In this document: positions 22,740-34,979 of the stretch, piece after piece
Layout of the letters: each line of letters opens with the position of its first letter
How positions within the stretch are numbered: position 1 is the stretch's first letter
Assembly (NCBI GenBank): GCA_033961575.1
Contig: CM066728.1
Coordinates: forward strand, 29,884,352-29,948,351
DNA: 64,000 nt
Source of the DNA: Aselliscus stoliczkanus
Lineage: Eukaryota > Chordata > Mammalia > Chiroptera > Hipposideridae
Direction of reading: 5' to 3'
Made by a program: the position numbers and the translations under genes
The notes under the pieces: model-generated
Told to the model about the DNA's origin: nothing
What the model saw: the letters and a program-made list of their open reading frames with translations, nothing else
Databases searched by the model: none

Positions 22740-24786
22740 ATCATAACAATATCTTCTAAACACAAACACTGTTTTTCTAACATTCCAAAGAGATAACAGC
22801 TTACTTCCTTTACTATTGGTTAGCTTCATTAAGTATGACATTTCTCCCTAGTAGTCATTTTTCTTTGAGACAAATGCCTTTTTTTTTTTTCCTCAGGGGG
22901 ATGTGTTTCTCTTCCTGACAGAGCCCAAATTCCTGTGAACATCCTTCCGCCCCCGCTGCTCAGAGATCCAGGGCCGCACTGCCCAGTATCGCTGCCATCA
23001 TTACTCGGCCCAGGGAGGACTGGTGAAAACCCCACTTTGTGGCTTACTGACGTCAGCTCTGAGGATGTGCAAGATGGATTAAGAAGAAGCCTCTATTCAT
23101 AATTTTTACTTTTCAGGAAGCCAAATGTTTTTCATATCAGTAGCAAAAGGATTTAGCAAAGGCAGGCTGGGCCTGTGTCTGTCAGAGGGAGACAAGAAAA
23201 CTCTCACTCCGCCCCCCCCCACCCCCAGGGGCCTTGTGTGTTTCCCACAGGCCCCACCTCCCTGTCAGGCCTTAAGCCTTCCCTTCCTGATCTTCCTCCT
23301 GGACACCTCTTGGCCGGGTCCTGCTCTGTTCTATATGCAGAATGTGACTAGGGATGAAGGCAGGCAAGGCAGAGAGCTCCTGGAGGCACATCAAGGCAGG
23401 CTCCGTGCTTGTGGTTCTGCAGGTGGGCTTTCCCTGGGATGTCCTGAGTGCTTCCTCCCTTTGTTTACTTAATCGAACTACTGCAGCAAGAGTTACAAAA
23501 CAGAACAGCAACTACTTTTCCTGCCATTCTTTGACCTCTAAAATACTCTCTTGGGGAGGAGCATGGCAGCGTGGCTAAAGAAACCTGGTCCCAAACCTGA
23601 GTTCCTTTCCTCTTTGGTTATCAAGGGAAAGTGGCTCCAAATAGTAAACATACCTCTTGTCTTTTTCAGTGACTGATCTTTGCCAGGCTATCTGTGGGCA
23701 TGGGAGAGCTGCCAGTGAGTGGAAGCTTAGTAGGACAGTCATAGCTCTCTTGCTGACAGAGAATTCTCAAGCTTTTGGAGCCAAGAAGTAGTTAGAAGTG
23801 AACCTGGTCTTTCCAATGTGGCTAAACTGTGGTCTCAAAGAAGCATTTGCAGCATTAAAAGTCAATTCAAAGGCAGCTTGGCCTGGGATCTCTGTAATCT
23901 GTAAAGATCTGGAGAGATCTCTGCAGACCTCTTTGGAGTCCGTGTTTCTACAATACGCATTATTCACTGGCTTGGGGAAAAATGAGGCCAACATGTTGAC
24001 TAGTGGTAATGCAGTGGACACGGATGGCCGGAAGGTGGCACTAGCAGTGTTTCTAAGGTGCCGCTGCAGAGCACTGGGTAACTGATACAGCCCTTGCCTC
24101 TTTCCAGCTGGCTCAAAGTGAAACAACTGTGTTTTGTTAACACCATGTTACACAGAGGTTTTTTTTTTGTGAGTGAATTTCTGCTTTTCCCCCATACCAC
24201 TGCCGCCTACTTTCCCGCTGTGTTAGGGGAGTTACTTATGATGAATTCAAAGGCCAGAAGGTTTTGTTTGTTGAAATTTGCTCCATGTATTTATGATGCT
24301 TTCTATTCTTTGAAGCTTTGACAAAAACAGCCCCTGATTCTCTGGGATGTAAGAGAACCCTTTTGTTTAGCAACTGTTTGCCCACTTTGGGAATGTCCCA
24401 GAGTCTCCATGCAAGGTTGTTACTGTCCGTCCTCTGAAGCTTTTTCGCTTGTCAAGGCTTTTAATATTCTTTTTATGAGTTTTATGTAAAAAGGCAAGTT
24501 CATGCTGCCTTTACATGACTAATAGACAGCCTCATGAATAAGTAACTTTGTCTTATGTATTTTTAATACTATAAGAACTTACTTAAAAGGAACTTGAAAG
24601 CCACCAAGAAACTTGGGAGAAACAGCAAGAGGCCTCCATGATTAGGCCACTTTGTTTAGCAAAGGAAGATTTTCTGGACAGAGACGTGGGCTTCAGTCCT
24701 ATTAATGGCGGCCTAGAAACCTGTTCTCTTATCCATTGGGACAGGGACTGCCAGTCGTGGGAGGAACTACAGCAGATGTTGCACAT
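22740..24786. other. repeat-poor stretch, no gene recognised
   Basis: Apart from a C run at about 23211-23225 and the CRE-like site, I see no repeat or exon. The open frames at 23125-23472 and 23767-24126 have no recognisable domains and overlap frames on the other strand. Confidence 0.45.
23048..23055. promoter_or_regulatory. consensus CRE palindrome TGACGTCA
   Basis: A perfect 8-bp TGACGTCA, the CREB/ATF binding consensus. It sits in a moderately GC-rich, repeat-free patch (about 22900-23060). An intact CpG inside the site is notable in methylated mammalian DNA. Function is not shown. Confidence 0.4.
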
Positions 24787-25012
24787 TTTTTGTAAAGATC
24801 CAATTAGTAAATATTTTAGGCTTTGTCAGCTATAAGGTCTCAGTTGCAGCTATTCCACTCTGCCGCTGGAGTTTGAAAGCAGCCACAGACAATGCATAAT
24901 TGAGTGGGCATGGCTTTGTTCCAATAACACTTTATTTACAAAAACGGGGGTGGGGGCAGGCTGGATTTGGCAAATGCCATTAACCAGTGGGCCATAGTTT
25001 GCAGACCTGTGC
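24787..25012. mobile_element. hAT-type DNA transposon fossil
   Basis: GTAAATATTTTAGGCTTTGTC, AAAGCAGCCACAGACAATGC and TTCCAATAACACTTTATTTA follow the same common mammalian hAT consensus as 9418-9756. It ends near GCCATAGTTTGCAGACCTGTG. The left end is eroded. No transposase remains. Confidence 0.75.
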
Positions 25013-25384
25013 ACTAGAGGAAAGGAGACTGAACTTTTCTTTCTTTGATATGGACATTTCCTTTTGATCCTCTTGTTTTGCTAGGGCGGTGGCTGACGGT
25101 TGTCCAGAAGTGTGTGGCTTCGTCCTTATGGACTTCCCACTATTCTAGGAACAGAAGGGGAGGAGCAGGTTCTGATTCTGTGGCCACTGCAAGTAGGCAA
25201 AATCACTGACCAAAGAAGGGACAGTGGCCATTTGTTCCATCTCTTCCTCAGTTCTCAAAAGTGAGGATTGTATTGGATCACGTGGATTCAGCACATCATA
25301 TTTGGCTACCAGTCATCCTTTAAAATGGGAATTGTCACAGGACAGCCTGAGGGTCAATCAAATTTGACCCTCTCCCTATTTTGG

Positions 25385-25557
25385 TAAATAAAGTTTTATT
25401 AGAACACAGCCATGCTCATATGCTTACACATCATCCATTGTTGCTTTTGCTTTATAAAGACAGTTAAGTAGCTGCTACAGTGACTTTATGACCTACAACG
25501 CTGAAGATATTAACTATCTGGCCCTTTATTGAAAAAGTTTGCTGGCCCTTGCTCTGC
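25385..25557. mobile_element. hAT-type DNA transposon fossil, opposite orientation
   Basis: The reverse complement of the pattern at 24787-25012. ATAAAGTTTTATTAGAACAC and AGCCATGCTCATATGC are followed by GAAGATATTAACTATCTGGC and GAAAAAGTTTGCTGGCCC. The two copies form an inverted pair about 370 bp apart. Confidence 0.72.
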
Positions 25558-25809
25558 AGTAGTGATTTGCAGACTAGGCAATGAAGGACTCGTTTTTCTA
25601 TTGTTTTTTTAATCCATCCTGATGATGTGGGGTTCTGTTGTCCGTGACTATAAGCAGCTTGTGCTACAGGCAGCTCACCACACAAGGGCTGATATCCCAC
25701 ACTGGTTCCTTGCCTTTGAAGGATGTGCTTGGATGTAGCCATAATGCCACATCCAAGTTTTATATGTTTACACCCTAACTCTGTGTGTGTTTAGTAGTGG
25801 ACCAGAACC

Positions 25810-26015
25810 ATGCAGGTGTAGACCAGCAGCACGGTTCTAGGCAGGGCTACTCCGATGCATCAAGCCATCAACTTCACTTGACTGTCCTGTTAAAATGTTG
25901 GTGTGATTCATTCAGTAAATCTCGGGTGGAGCTGGTCATTCTGAATTTCTAACAAATTTCTGGATGATGTTTATGCTACTGGTCTGTGGACTATCCTCTG
26001 AGTGGCACTGCTCTA
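25810..26015. mobile_element. possible MER5-like fragment
   Basis: TTCTGAATTTCTAACAAATT, GATGTTTATGCTACTGGTC and TGAGTGGCACTGCTCT resemble a MER5A end. The middle part is not convincing. Confidence 0.35.
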
Positions 26016-27439
26016 GAGGTGTTTCTAAAGCAGTCAAATTGGACATTGGATACAGCCTCTACTCACAGAATGGTGCTGGCTGCATTATTCCTGCTTGACT
26101 GCTGAGGACTCTGTTACTTAGAGAAATGAAACAATTTGCACTGGGCAACCAAGAATGAAATGCAGATTTCATGAAGCAAGGGATGCCTAATAAATGTAAC
26201 CACCCTTATTCTACCCCATGGTAATATTTACCCAGAAATTAGCTTTCCGTGTGCTAACATCAACCTTGCTTGCAACTTTTGCTGAAACCAAATTAATAGT
26301 GATATTGATTGCAGCCCTTTTAAGAAGTGTGGGACAGAGAGAAATGCAAATCGTTATTAACTTCCCTCCCTTTTTCCCACCCGGCTCCTTCTTCCTCTCA
26401 CGTTATTAAGTGTTGTTTGGAGTGTCTCCAAATCTTCATTTGGACCTGCAAGACGTTGGAAAAGAATATATCAAGCAGGAAATGGAATCCTTTTTACATT
26501 CTGGTAACATCAACGTGCAAAAAATATACTTAAGAGATCAGACAAATGCCTTTCTGTGTCATTTGGGGACACTGATATAGCCACATATGCCAGGCTTTGG
26601 ATTTGCATTGAGATTTATGTCACTAGAGCTCAATTTTACAGGTTTTCTGCTTTCCCTTAGCTGCTGTTTATTAGGAGCTTTTTTGTGTAGTTCAGCAGCT
26701 GCTTATCTGTTTAAACGATCTGGACCATTGACAAGAACAAAAAAAGAGGCTAATAAGGGGAACTTAACTTCCTAGGTTACTTACCATGAAAAGTTTATTT
26801 AGGAGCCAAATTTCCTTTAAAAAAATTCACTCCATGTATTACATTAAAAATGCTGCTGCTGATTGCTCATCAATTCTACAACAAACACTGCTTTGTTTTT
26901 GTGTATATACTATTGCTACATAGTTTTCTTTTTCCAGAAATGTTTCCACTGGAGTTAATTCATAAAGCATCCAATCAAAGTCATAGCCATATTCTTTTCT
27001 AAAATAAAGTACCAATGTAGGGCAAAGTCATTTGTATCAGGCTTTCTGTTAGGAGCTCCCTTCTCCTTCTAGGACGTTGGCTGCCATCATGTTTTCTTTT
27101 TAATAGTTTGCCAGAGATAATAACCAAACCATGACAGCTTTTCACTGGGCCCATACTGGAGCAACGTCACAGTGGCATTTGGAATGAGGGATTCTAAACT
27201 ACTGACAAAGCACAACTGTGTTGTTTGTGATGCTTTGCGTGTTGAGCACATCACCTAAGATGGTAAGGATCAGAAGATAAGCATCCTAGTTGCTTGACAT
27301 CTAAGAACATTTCATCCTTGGAAAATCCAGAAAACTATCCAGATAAAATAGATTTCCAAAGACTAAGATCTTAAATTAATGAGCAAGAGGAGAAACAAGG
27401 CACCCACAGCTTAACACATACAAACTTTTTTTCTCCTTC
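26016..27439. other. repeat-free stretch, no gene recognised
   Basis: About 1.4 kb without any repeat I can name, flanked by ancient elements. There is no exon with recognisable coding content; the 62-codon frame at 26587-26775 has no known motif. Confidence 0.4.
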
Positions 27440-27870
27440 CCAGCCATGGAACGTGACCGCCCATCCTTCTGTGAGCTTTTGTCATCAGTGGCAGGGCCAT
27501 CCACCTAGGCTTCCAATGTACATTTCAACCTGTTCCTGACCTTCCTGCCACTCCTCCAGTTCACGTGCTTTTCATCACCTGATGTCTTGACTTCCGACAT
27601 AGTTCCTGAATGATCCAACTGCCTACAGTCTTACTATTCCCATGCCCCCTTACCATCTGTCTCAATCCCAGATGTCATTCTCTTTCTGAGATGCATCATC
27701 ACCAAAGGGGTGACATTTCTTCATCGCCACGTGCTCCACCAGAGCCTTCATTGTCCTGCTCCCATGCTTCTCCTTTCCCTCCTCCCACTGTGCCTTGCAT
27801 TGCGCCTTACACTTTAGTAATTTGGAACTATGTGTAGTTTTCAGAAATATGCTGTTTTGCACCTTGAGCC
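27440..27870 (+). mobile_element. L2 LINE fragment
   Basis: Pyrimidine-rich L2-like sequence including CTTCCTGCCACTCCTCCAG, CCTCCCACTGTGCCTTGC, then TTGGAACTATGTGTAGTTTT and ATGCTGTTTTGCACC. The order matches L2 3' regions. The open frame here is incidental. Confidence 0.55.
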
Positions 27871-27930
27871 TGTAGGTGCAAAATCATAACCAACTTATGC
27901 TTTTCAAACCTCTACCTACAGGAGTCAACC

Positions 27931-28080
27931 CATGTGGTTTTCAACCAGAGATGGTTTTGTTCTGCTGGTAGATGGTTGGCAATGTCTGGAGATCTTTTTG
28001 GTTGTCATAACTTGGGGAAGGGTGCTACTGTCATCTAGTGCGTAGAGGCAGGACTGTGACCTGGCATAGTCAGGATGGTA
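27931..28080 (+). mobile_element. MER20 DNA transposon
   Basis: GTGGTTTTCAACCAGAGATG, then TTGGCAATGTCTGGAGATC, TTTTTGGTTGTCATAACTTG and TCATCTAGTGCGTAGAGG match MER20 (non-autonomous hAT). The right end is eroded. Confidence 0.85.
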
Positions 28081-28482
28081 TTTTTTGTTCTTTTTCTGCT
28101 ACTTTCACACCACCCTGATAGGGAAGGATGCAGCAATGGGTAGAGGAAGCGTGGAGATGAGAAGTGAAAGATGATATGCAATCCACCCCTCCATTTCAAG
28201 CCAGTCCAGTCAAGGCTATGGCCTGTGTTTGGGTTGGGGAAGGGTAGAGAGAAGAGATTTGAATCAAATGTATATTGAAGTTTTTTAAATAAATGGGTCT
28301 GAGTCTTAGAAACTGAAAGGGTACTGTTTGTACAAGTCAGAGTGTCTGAAAATTTATGGAATTGGGTCAAGATGATATTAAGAAAGGCATTACTTACAAA
28401 AGACATCTAGGAATATTTACCAGCAAAAAAAAAAAAAAATCAGGCTTATATGCTAATGAGTTGACAGTCCTTAATAAGACAG

Positions 28483-28484
<2 letters not shown>

Positions 28485-28520
<36 letters not shown>
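28485..28520 (+). repeat. (AC)n microsatellite
   Basis: An uninterrupted run of 18 AC units that directly abuts the MITE. Confidence 0.97.
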
Positions 28521-28522
<2 letters not shown>

Positions 28523-28593
28523 TTGTCGGAAAAGTCATGACATGTTTTTGCAAAGAAAAACAGAAAAAATATGTCATGACTTTTCCGACAACC
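28521..28593. mobile_element. 73-bp inverted-repeat MITE, mariner-like
   Basis: Two perfect 23-bp inverted repeats, 28521-28543 (starting GGTTGTCGGAAAAGTC) and 28571-28593, enclose a 27-bp A-rich loop. On the right a C and then TA follow, fitting a GGGTTGTCGG terminus with a TA target as in mariner MITEs. On the left the first G and the TA are replaced by the AC repeat. Size and structure resemble the primate MADE1 class. No transposase is encoded. Transcribed, it would fold into a long hairpin. Confidence 0.8.
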
Positions 28594-28640
28594 CTATATA
28601 GATATCCATATCTCTGTATATATCTATATGTATTTATATG

Positions 28641-28684
<44 letters not shown>
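28641..28684 (+). repeat. (TATC)n microsatellite
   Basis: Eleven perfect tetranucleotide units, starting 47 bp after the MITE. Confidence 0.97.
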
Positions 28685-29866
28685 CTAAAAATTTCAAACA
28701 GTACAGAAAGATAATTATATCATAATCACATCTATTTTGCCACACAACACTGGGGGACCTTGGGCTCTCATTCTTATGGGCCAGTCTTCACTACAGATGG
28801 TGAGTCATGAAGTTTGGACTTTAAGTGCTCCCTGCATTGTGGGAGACTCTTACTTAAGAGAGCCTCCTGCAAGCCTGGCTGTGAGGTGATGGAGAGGCTG
28901 GCACCAATGCCTTTCTCTGAAGGAAAGGGACAAAGCTGAGTTGCCTATCCCTGTCCTTGTCCCATCAGCTTCCACCGGACCCACATGACTCACTCAAATG
29001 TCATTATATAAAGTTCTTTTTTTGGAGGGTTGAGTACTACAAGAAAGACGTCATAGAGGTCAGAGTTCTAGTTAACTCAGAAGCTGCCTTGTACTCCCCA
29101 AGGGAAGGCATTTCAAGCTTATGACTTGTGTAAGTTCCCCCCACCTTGACCAGCTTCATATCCTACTGTGTGATCACATGCACATGTGTATAAACACACA
29201 CACACACTCACACACTCTCATGCATCCCCATCTTTGGGTCTCTTGGTTGGACAGGATAACTCTACCTCTTTCCATGGAAGCATTCTCTCCCTGACTTTCT
29301 GTTGGCTTTGCACAATTTGAGAAATGTCTTAGACTCTGTCCTTGGGAGCACTGCCCTTCTCTGTACTCCACACGGGCTCTGGAGGGAAAAGGGCTGTGTC
29401 CTCCCCCTGTAGGACTGTGACCTAACTGATTTGCTGAGCCTAGTATAAAATGGTAATGTGGGACCTTTCGTTGGAACATTATTAGGAATTTCAGCAGAGC
29501 GCTGAACTGGGCCCTGTGTGACCAGGTCCTGCCCAGCTGCCGCCCTGACTGGGTCACCTATAAAGGGAGGTCCATTTTAAAAATCATGAACTAATTTTTC
29601 CCTGAGATAACGCAGTCACGTACAGCTCTGGGAAAGCACATTTCCCAGCTGACATGACTCTGACTTTGCCCCCAGGAGCAGCACACAGCCCACATGGTGT
29701 GTCATACATTTGAGCCTTTCCCATCTATCTGGGCCTCACAGCATCTTAAAGGAAAACCACACACACTGACTTTTTATGCTCCTTTCTTGCCCAAGGAATG
29801 TGTTGGTGCCAGTTGACTGATTTTGACTAATTCTACCTCTGACAGAAGAAGAGGAGGCAAGAGTCT

Positions 29867-29870
<4 letters not shown>
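28685..29870. other. no gene recognised
   Basis: A short CA-rich patch lies at about 29194-29218. Otherwise I see no named repeat or exon. Confidence 0.45.

Positions 29871-29871
<1 letters not shown>

Positions 29872-29921
<50 letters not shown>
29872..29921 (+). repeat. (TG)n microsatellite
   Basis: About 25 uninterrupted units, directly followed by the A-tail side of an old L1. Confidence 0.97.
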
Positions 29922-29922
<1 letters not shown>

Positions 29923-30065
29923 TAAAATATACATACCGTGAAATTAGCCATCCTGACTATTTTTAAGTGCATAGATCCATGACATTATAGCCCTACTGCT
30001 GGGCAGCCACACCACTGTCCATCTCCAGAACGTTCTCATCATCCTAAATCTAATTCCTTTTATTA
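29922..30065 (-). mobile_element. old L1 (L1M-type) 3' tail
   Basis: AAAATATACATACCGTGAAA, TTAGCCATCCTGACTATTTT and CACTGTCCATCTCCAGAACG match the reverse complement of L1M 3' ends. The (TG)n sits where the tail would have been. Confidence 0.7.
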
Positions 30066-31424
30066 CATCTATTAACCTAGACCAGAAGCCCCTTGAAGGC
30101 TGAGAACATGACTTACTCAGTTTTGAATTTTCACAGCCTTTCATATATTATAGTAGACACACTCAATATGCTTATTAAGCTGCATTTATATTCAGCAGAG
30201 GGAGACAGAAAAGAAAGCTGTTGTAACATTACCCAGGAAATGAAAGAAGCATATGATACAGTTAGTAATGTTTTCCTCTGTTATTGATGACACTCTTTCC
30301 TTTTCCAGGAAATGATGTGAATTGATTTTTTTCATTTATAAGTTGCATCCTTTATGATGTGCTGCTGGCTTTTTATAATAGAACATTCAGGAATTTCTAG
30401 TAAATCAAGTAATAAATATGTCTTTAAACATATAAAGCTGTATCTTAAATCCTTTCATGAAAACACAACAAAAAATCCCCGGGAATAATTAACAACCAAG
30501 CTTGTACTTGCATCTCATCTGAATTCTTCCACCTGTCCAGTCCTTTTTCAGATGAACAAGAATTCTATTTTACTGCAGGTTTTTATTGCTGAATAAGAGG
30601 AAACCACTTTTTATCTAGTTGAAAACCCTTAGGTCAAATGTCAATAAAATGTAAGTTTAGCATAGAGAGGGCTGGTCCAATCAGTGTCCAGCTCTCAAAA
30701 GATTACCTCAAGGAATTCAATCAATATTTCTATGATCCCCTGAACTTCAGAGGCTGGAAAGATGTCTAGAAAATTAGTGAGACGAGGTGCTGAAGAAATT
30801 TTCTGATGAGAGCAAGATGGTCAGAGAGTTCTCATAGCCCTGGCTTAAAATAAAGAGTTGGAAATGAAAAGTGAACAGATGCAACGCAGACAAAGAGAGG
30901 GATGTTGTGACTGCTAAATGGAGGTGTGTCCAAAAGAACTACCCCTTTATGATAAATTTAAGTGAATAGATATAGGCCAAAATAAAGCTGCCTATAAGGT
31001 TTTGAAGCAAAGTCTCTGATGACTACGGTGATATGTATTTCCTGGAAGCAACTTTGGATGTTAGGAAAGATTGAGGGAAAATATTGTTGAGCCCAAGAAG
31101 GGATTCTCAGTTGGACTGGGGAGGAGGCTGTATCTATCCTCTACCCCATAAGAGGAGTCATTGTTACCTGTTGGTCACTTTTTTTTGAGACCCACTATTA
31201 TATCTGGAAATTTAATCTTAGTTCTCAGGTGTATGGCAAAATAATGGAGGACCATTTGTAAGAACACATTGTTGGAGTCAGCAGAATAATCATGTATGAA
31301 GCTTGTTCTGGAATGTCTTCACATTCTCCCTTGAGTACTATTTCCTTATATCTTGTTCTAAATTGTAGCTCTGTTAGGGAAAGGTTTGCAATTATGTGTG
31401 AGTGTTTACATTAGGGATTTAACT
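30066..31424. other. no gene recognised
   Basis: AT-rich sequence without an identifiable repeat or exon. Confidence 0.45.
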
Positions 31425-31690
31425 TTTATATTGGTTAGAGTAACAGCTGCTGCAAAATAAGCCATAGAGTTTCAGTTGCATAACACAGTGGGTTTTCCTG
31501 GTCCATAGGGAGATGACTTTCCTCCATGTGGTAATTTGGGGACCTAGGCTTCTCTTGTTTTGTGGCTCTACCATCTCCTAGGGTCTCAAAATCCTTTGCA
31601 TGAAGCCAGTGGAAGGGGGAAGACTATAAGGAGAAAGCACACCTACGTCTTATCTAAATCATCATTCGATAACACAAAGATGTGATCTAT
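31425..31690 (-). mobile_element. possible MLT1-like LTR fragment
   Basis: AACAGCTGCTGCAAAATAAG, GCTCTACCATCTCCTAGGG and GCCAGTGGAAGGGGGAAGA recall the reverse complement of MaLR LTRs. It is diverged and without clear ends. Confidence 0.35.
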
Positions 31691-32519
31691 CATCTTATGA
31701 AATAAAGAATAAAATAAATAATAAGACTTGTTTGGCATTCTCCAAAGTTTCACCCAAAACCACTTTGATAGTTTTATTGTATACCAAACTTGGGACAAGA
31801 AACTGACCAATTTAAAGAGAATTTTAGCCTTCCTGAGTTAACTATATAAACGTGAAATGTGTTAGTCTGTGTTTCAATGCTGGTGCACCATTCAAGTTCA
31901 GAAAGCACTCATGATCAACAGCAAAGACTGGAAAAATACCTGTGTATAAATTGTGTTTGTAGGCTTCAAGGGCTTTGTCAATCAGAAACCATCATAATGC
32001 ACTTTATCATATAAATGAAAAAGTCCTGGAGTTTTTCACTATCCTCACTATTCAGAATATAATGTTATTCTCAGGGTCATCACTAATCAAAGCCTTAAAA
32101 ATTATAGTATGCCTCGAATAAAGGATTCCACTCTCCTCCATACTTTTATTATAGTTAGTATAATAAATTGACCAGAACTATTTAGCCTTATCACCCACAG
32201 GTGTTTCTGCTTCTTACATTCCCTTCAAGCCCTTTGCTATGAGCTGAACATTGGGAGTTCAGGCTTCTGGAAGGAATGGCAAGAGCATTGATATCAGAAA
32301 ACTTTGACTGTTGATAATACAGGGACTATATTAATGGGTATTGCTGAGATACATGGACTCTGTGTGATATACATGGATATAGGATTTCCACCATGATTTG
32401 GGTCCCATAAAAGAAGAGTGCGTGAAGTGGGAGGTTTCTTCCCAAGACCATCAGAACAAGATAAATCAGATGCCTTATCACAACACAGGTATAAATAAAC
32501 AAGTCTCCTCTAATTACCT
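31691..32519. other. no gene recognised
   Basis: AT-rich sequence with no identifiable feature. Confidence 0.45.
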
Positions 32520-32605
32520 CCACTTTTCAGCTAAGGAAAGTGGGGCTCAGAAAGTGTAAGGAACTTGCAAAAGTCATTGGCTATTGAATGGCAGAACCGA
32601 GGAGA
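32520..32605 (-). mobile_element. MIR fragment
   Basis: CAGCTAAGGAAAGTGGGGCT, CAGAAAGTGTAAGGAACTTG and AATGGCAGAACCGAGGAG follow the reverse complement of the MIR core. Confidence 0.65.
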
Positions 32606-33164
32606 GGAGGACTTCGGTTTGTCTGTTGTCAGTTTCCGCCAACTGTTTGCTTTTTAATTGAATCAATTCCAGCGGAAGCAGTCTGATGGGTGCTTCGTGG
32701 GGGACTGGACAGGACGTCATTGGGGGGAACCCTTTGGCATCTAGAAAGTGGTTGGAAGGTTCCTGAAATCCACCTCAGGGCTCAGAGACCTAAGCTGTAG
32801 GCAGAGAAAACCTACCCGAAGTGCCTTTTTGTGCCACTGGTGGTGAGAGTGTGAAATAGGTTAGGGAACAGGGTCTCTCACCCCTGGTTGGATACTTCTA
32901 AGGGCCCTCTGGCTCACAGTGCAGTCCGACTCTCTTTCACATAAACGTGGGATCATCGGTTCTTTGGTTTTGCCTTTGGAACACAAAGGAAGGTATGCTT
33001 TGCCCTTTTGATAATGCAAATAGGATGTTCTTAAAGCCAAAGGACCAACATCACCAACCCCGGCATTATCTCTTAAACTAAATTAGTTGTCTTTGGTATG
33101 TCAGGTTTCTGGTGGCAACTGGGGGAAATGCCAGCCAAGACAGTTGCTACATCTTTTAGATGAT

Positions 33165-33350
33165 GGAGATGGTGCTTACTATATACCAGGCACTGGTCTA
33201 AACATTTCCCATATTAACTCATTGAATCTTCATGGCAGTCCAGAGGTCAAGTATGTTTAGGGTCTTTCACGAGGTCATAAAGGCAGAGAAAGGTCAAATA
33301 GAGATTTGAGTCTACAGTCTTAATCATTATGCCATCTTGGTTCTCTTGTA
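33165..33350 (-). mobile_element. MIR fragment
   Basis: TACTATATACCAGGCACTGG, AACTCATTGAATCTTCATGG and AGGCAGAGAAAGGTC are the 3'-to-5' order of MIR in reverse complement. It ends near TAATCATTATGCCATCTTGG. Confidence 0.75.
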
Positions 33351-34979
33351 GATATTTTAAAATCAAAGTCAAGAAAACACTGACATTATTTAGTGTGACG
33401 TACACTGAAATAAGTGACTTTTTCCATATAAGAAGCTTAAGTTTAAAGTACTTGTTTTCCTAAACTAGTTGTTTTGAGACTATTATTTTAAATATTTCCC
33501 CTAGTTCTTATAATCATGGCAAACTTATAGTAAGAAGCTATTCCCCCAAATTCACCATTTTATAAAATTACCTTGGGTTATAATTTTTCCTGCTTATAAT
33601 TTAAGGGAAATTAGTAAAAATATTTTAGTTTTATAGGAAACTTTAAACCAATAAATAGGGAACTATATCTTCCTTTCTTACAAAATGCTAGAGTCTTACT
33701 ATCTATTTCTCATGGTAGAAACTCAGCTAGGTTTTGCATTCCTTCTTTCCATAGGAATTGTCAGCAAACATTGCTATATTTTTATGTGTCTATATCTATT
33801 TCTGTACACTTACATATCTATAGTATTTTTTTAACCTATGACTACAATTTTATTATAAAAGGTATAACTCAGGAACAGCCAACAGAAGAGGGGCATAGAA
33901 CAAGGTGTGGGGTGAGGTGATACAGAGCTACCATGCCCTCTCAGGGCCAGTGCCCTCGTAGCACAGAGGTATGCCCAAACCTCATTGTTTCAGGATTTTA
34001 TTTTTAATGGAGTTTCATTATAGACACAATTGAACTACTGGGCATAAGGTTGAACTTAATCTCCAGTCTTCTCCTCTCCCTGGAGGTGGGGACAGCCCTT
34101 CCTCTGAAACTCTAAGGGCTCACTGGTAATCATTATATTTTTAAATTTAAGTTGTGAGTGATACTTTAGTTTCATTATTGACTTATTATTTCTATCTTCC
34201 CTCATTCCACAAAAGGAACTTAAAGTGGGTAAAACATGTTTACCTAGTAGTGTATGATAATAAAGGGAAAAAAAGAAAATGGAGAAAAGAGAAAACACAC
34301 AAAGATGAAGTCAGGGTAATGCTTTCCCCAAATAGATGCCATAAATGCTTGTATACTTTCTCATAGGTGGGCTACAAATTCAGCTCCACATGTTTAACAA
34401 TTGATTTAGATGTTATAGAACTTACTGAGTTCCTAAGATAAGAAACAAAGTAGTAAGTTTATAGAGCCATAGTTATCCTTGGTACTGAAGCCTGAAAATG
34501 AACAAACCATGAGAATATGTTAAACACCCACTACTTGTTTACACATATGTGACCACAAAGATGGTTCTTGACCTCAACGGCCCTTTTAGTGCACAAAACA
34601 CACTGACACCCAGTATTTAGGAATATAAAACATGCCTCTCAGTTGGACTCTAAACCCTGTTTGGCATATCTGCTGTGTCTCTCGTTCCTTATTCTCCCAC
34701 TCTTCCACAATAACTTTAAAATTTGTTCTACTTCCTTCACATTTTCTAATCCTCTTTATTTACCTCTCACCTTTCCCTATCTCAGAAAATGTCCTACTTC
34801 AAAAACAAAATGGAAGCCATCCTCAGGGAACTGAGTCTATTTATTACCATCACAAAGGGGTCACTCTACATCTGTACTTCCTTCCCCTTCTCTTGGCATG
34901 CAATAGAGGAGCTAAGGATGGTTGTTCCACTTATGCTACCAATTCTTTACCTTCTTGAAAACCTGTGCTAAACATGAAT
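33351..34979. other. no gene recognised
   Basis: AT-rich. From about 34640 it grades into pyrimidine-rich sequence that may already belong to the following L2 fossil. Confidence 0.4.

Noticed and set aside
28485..28684. CRISPR-like or regulated terminator hairpin
   Set aside because: A single inverted repeat in mammalian DNA next to microsatellites; the TA flank and ends fit a MITE.
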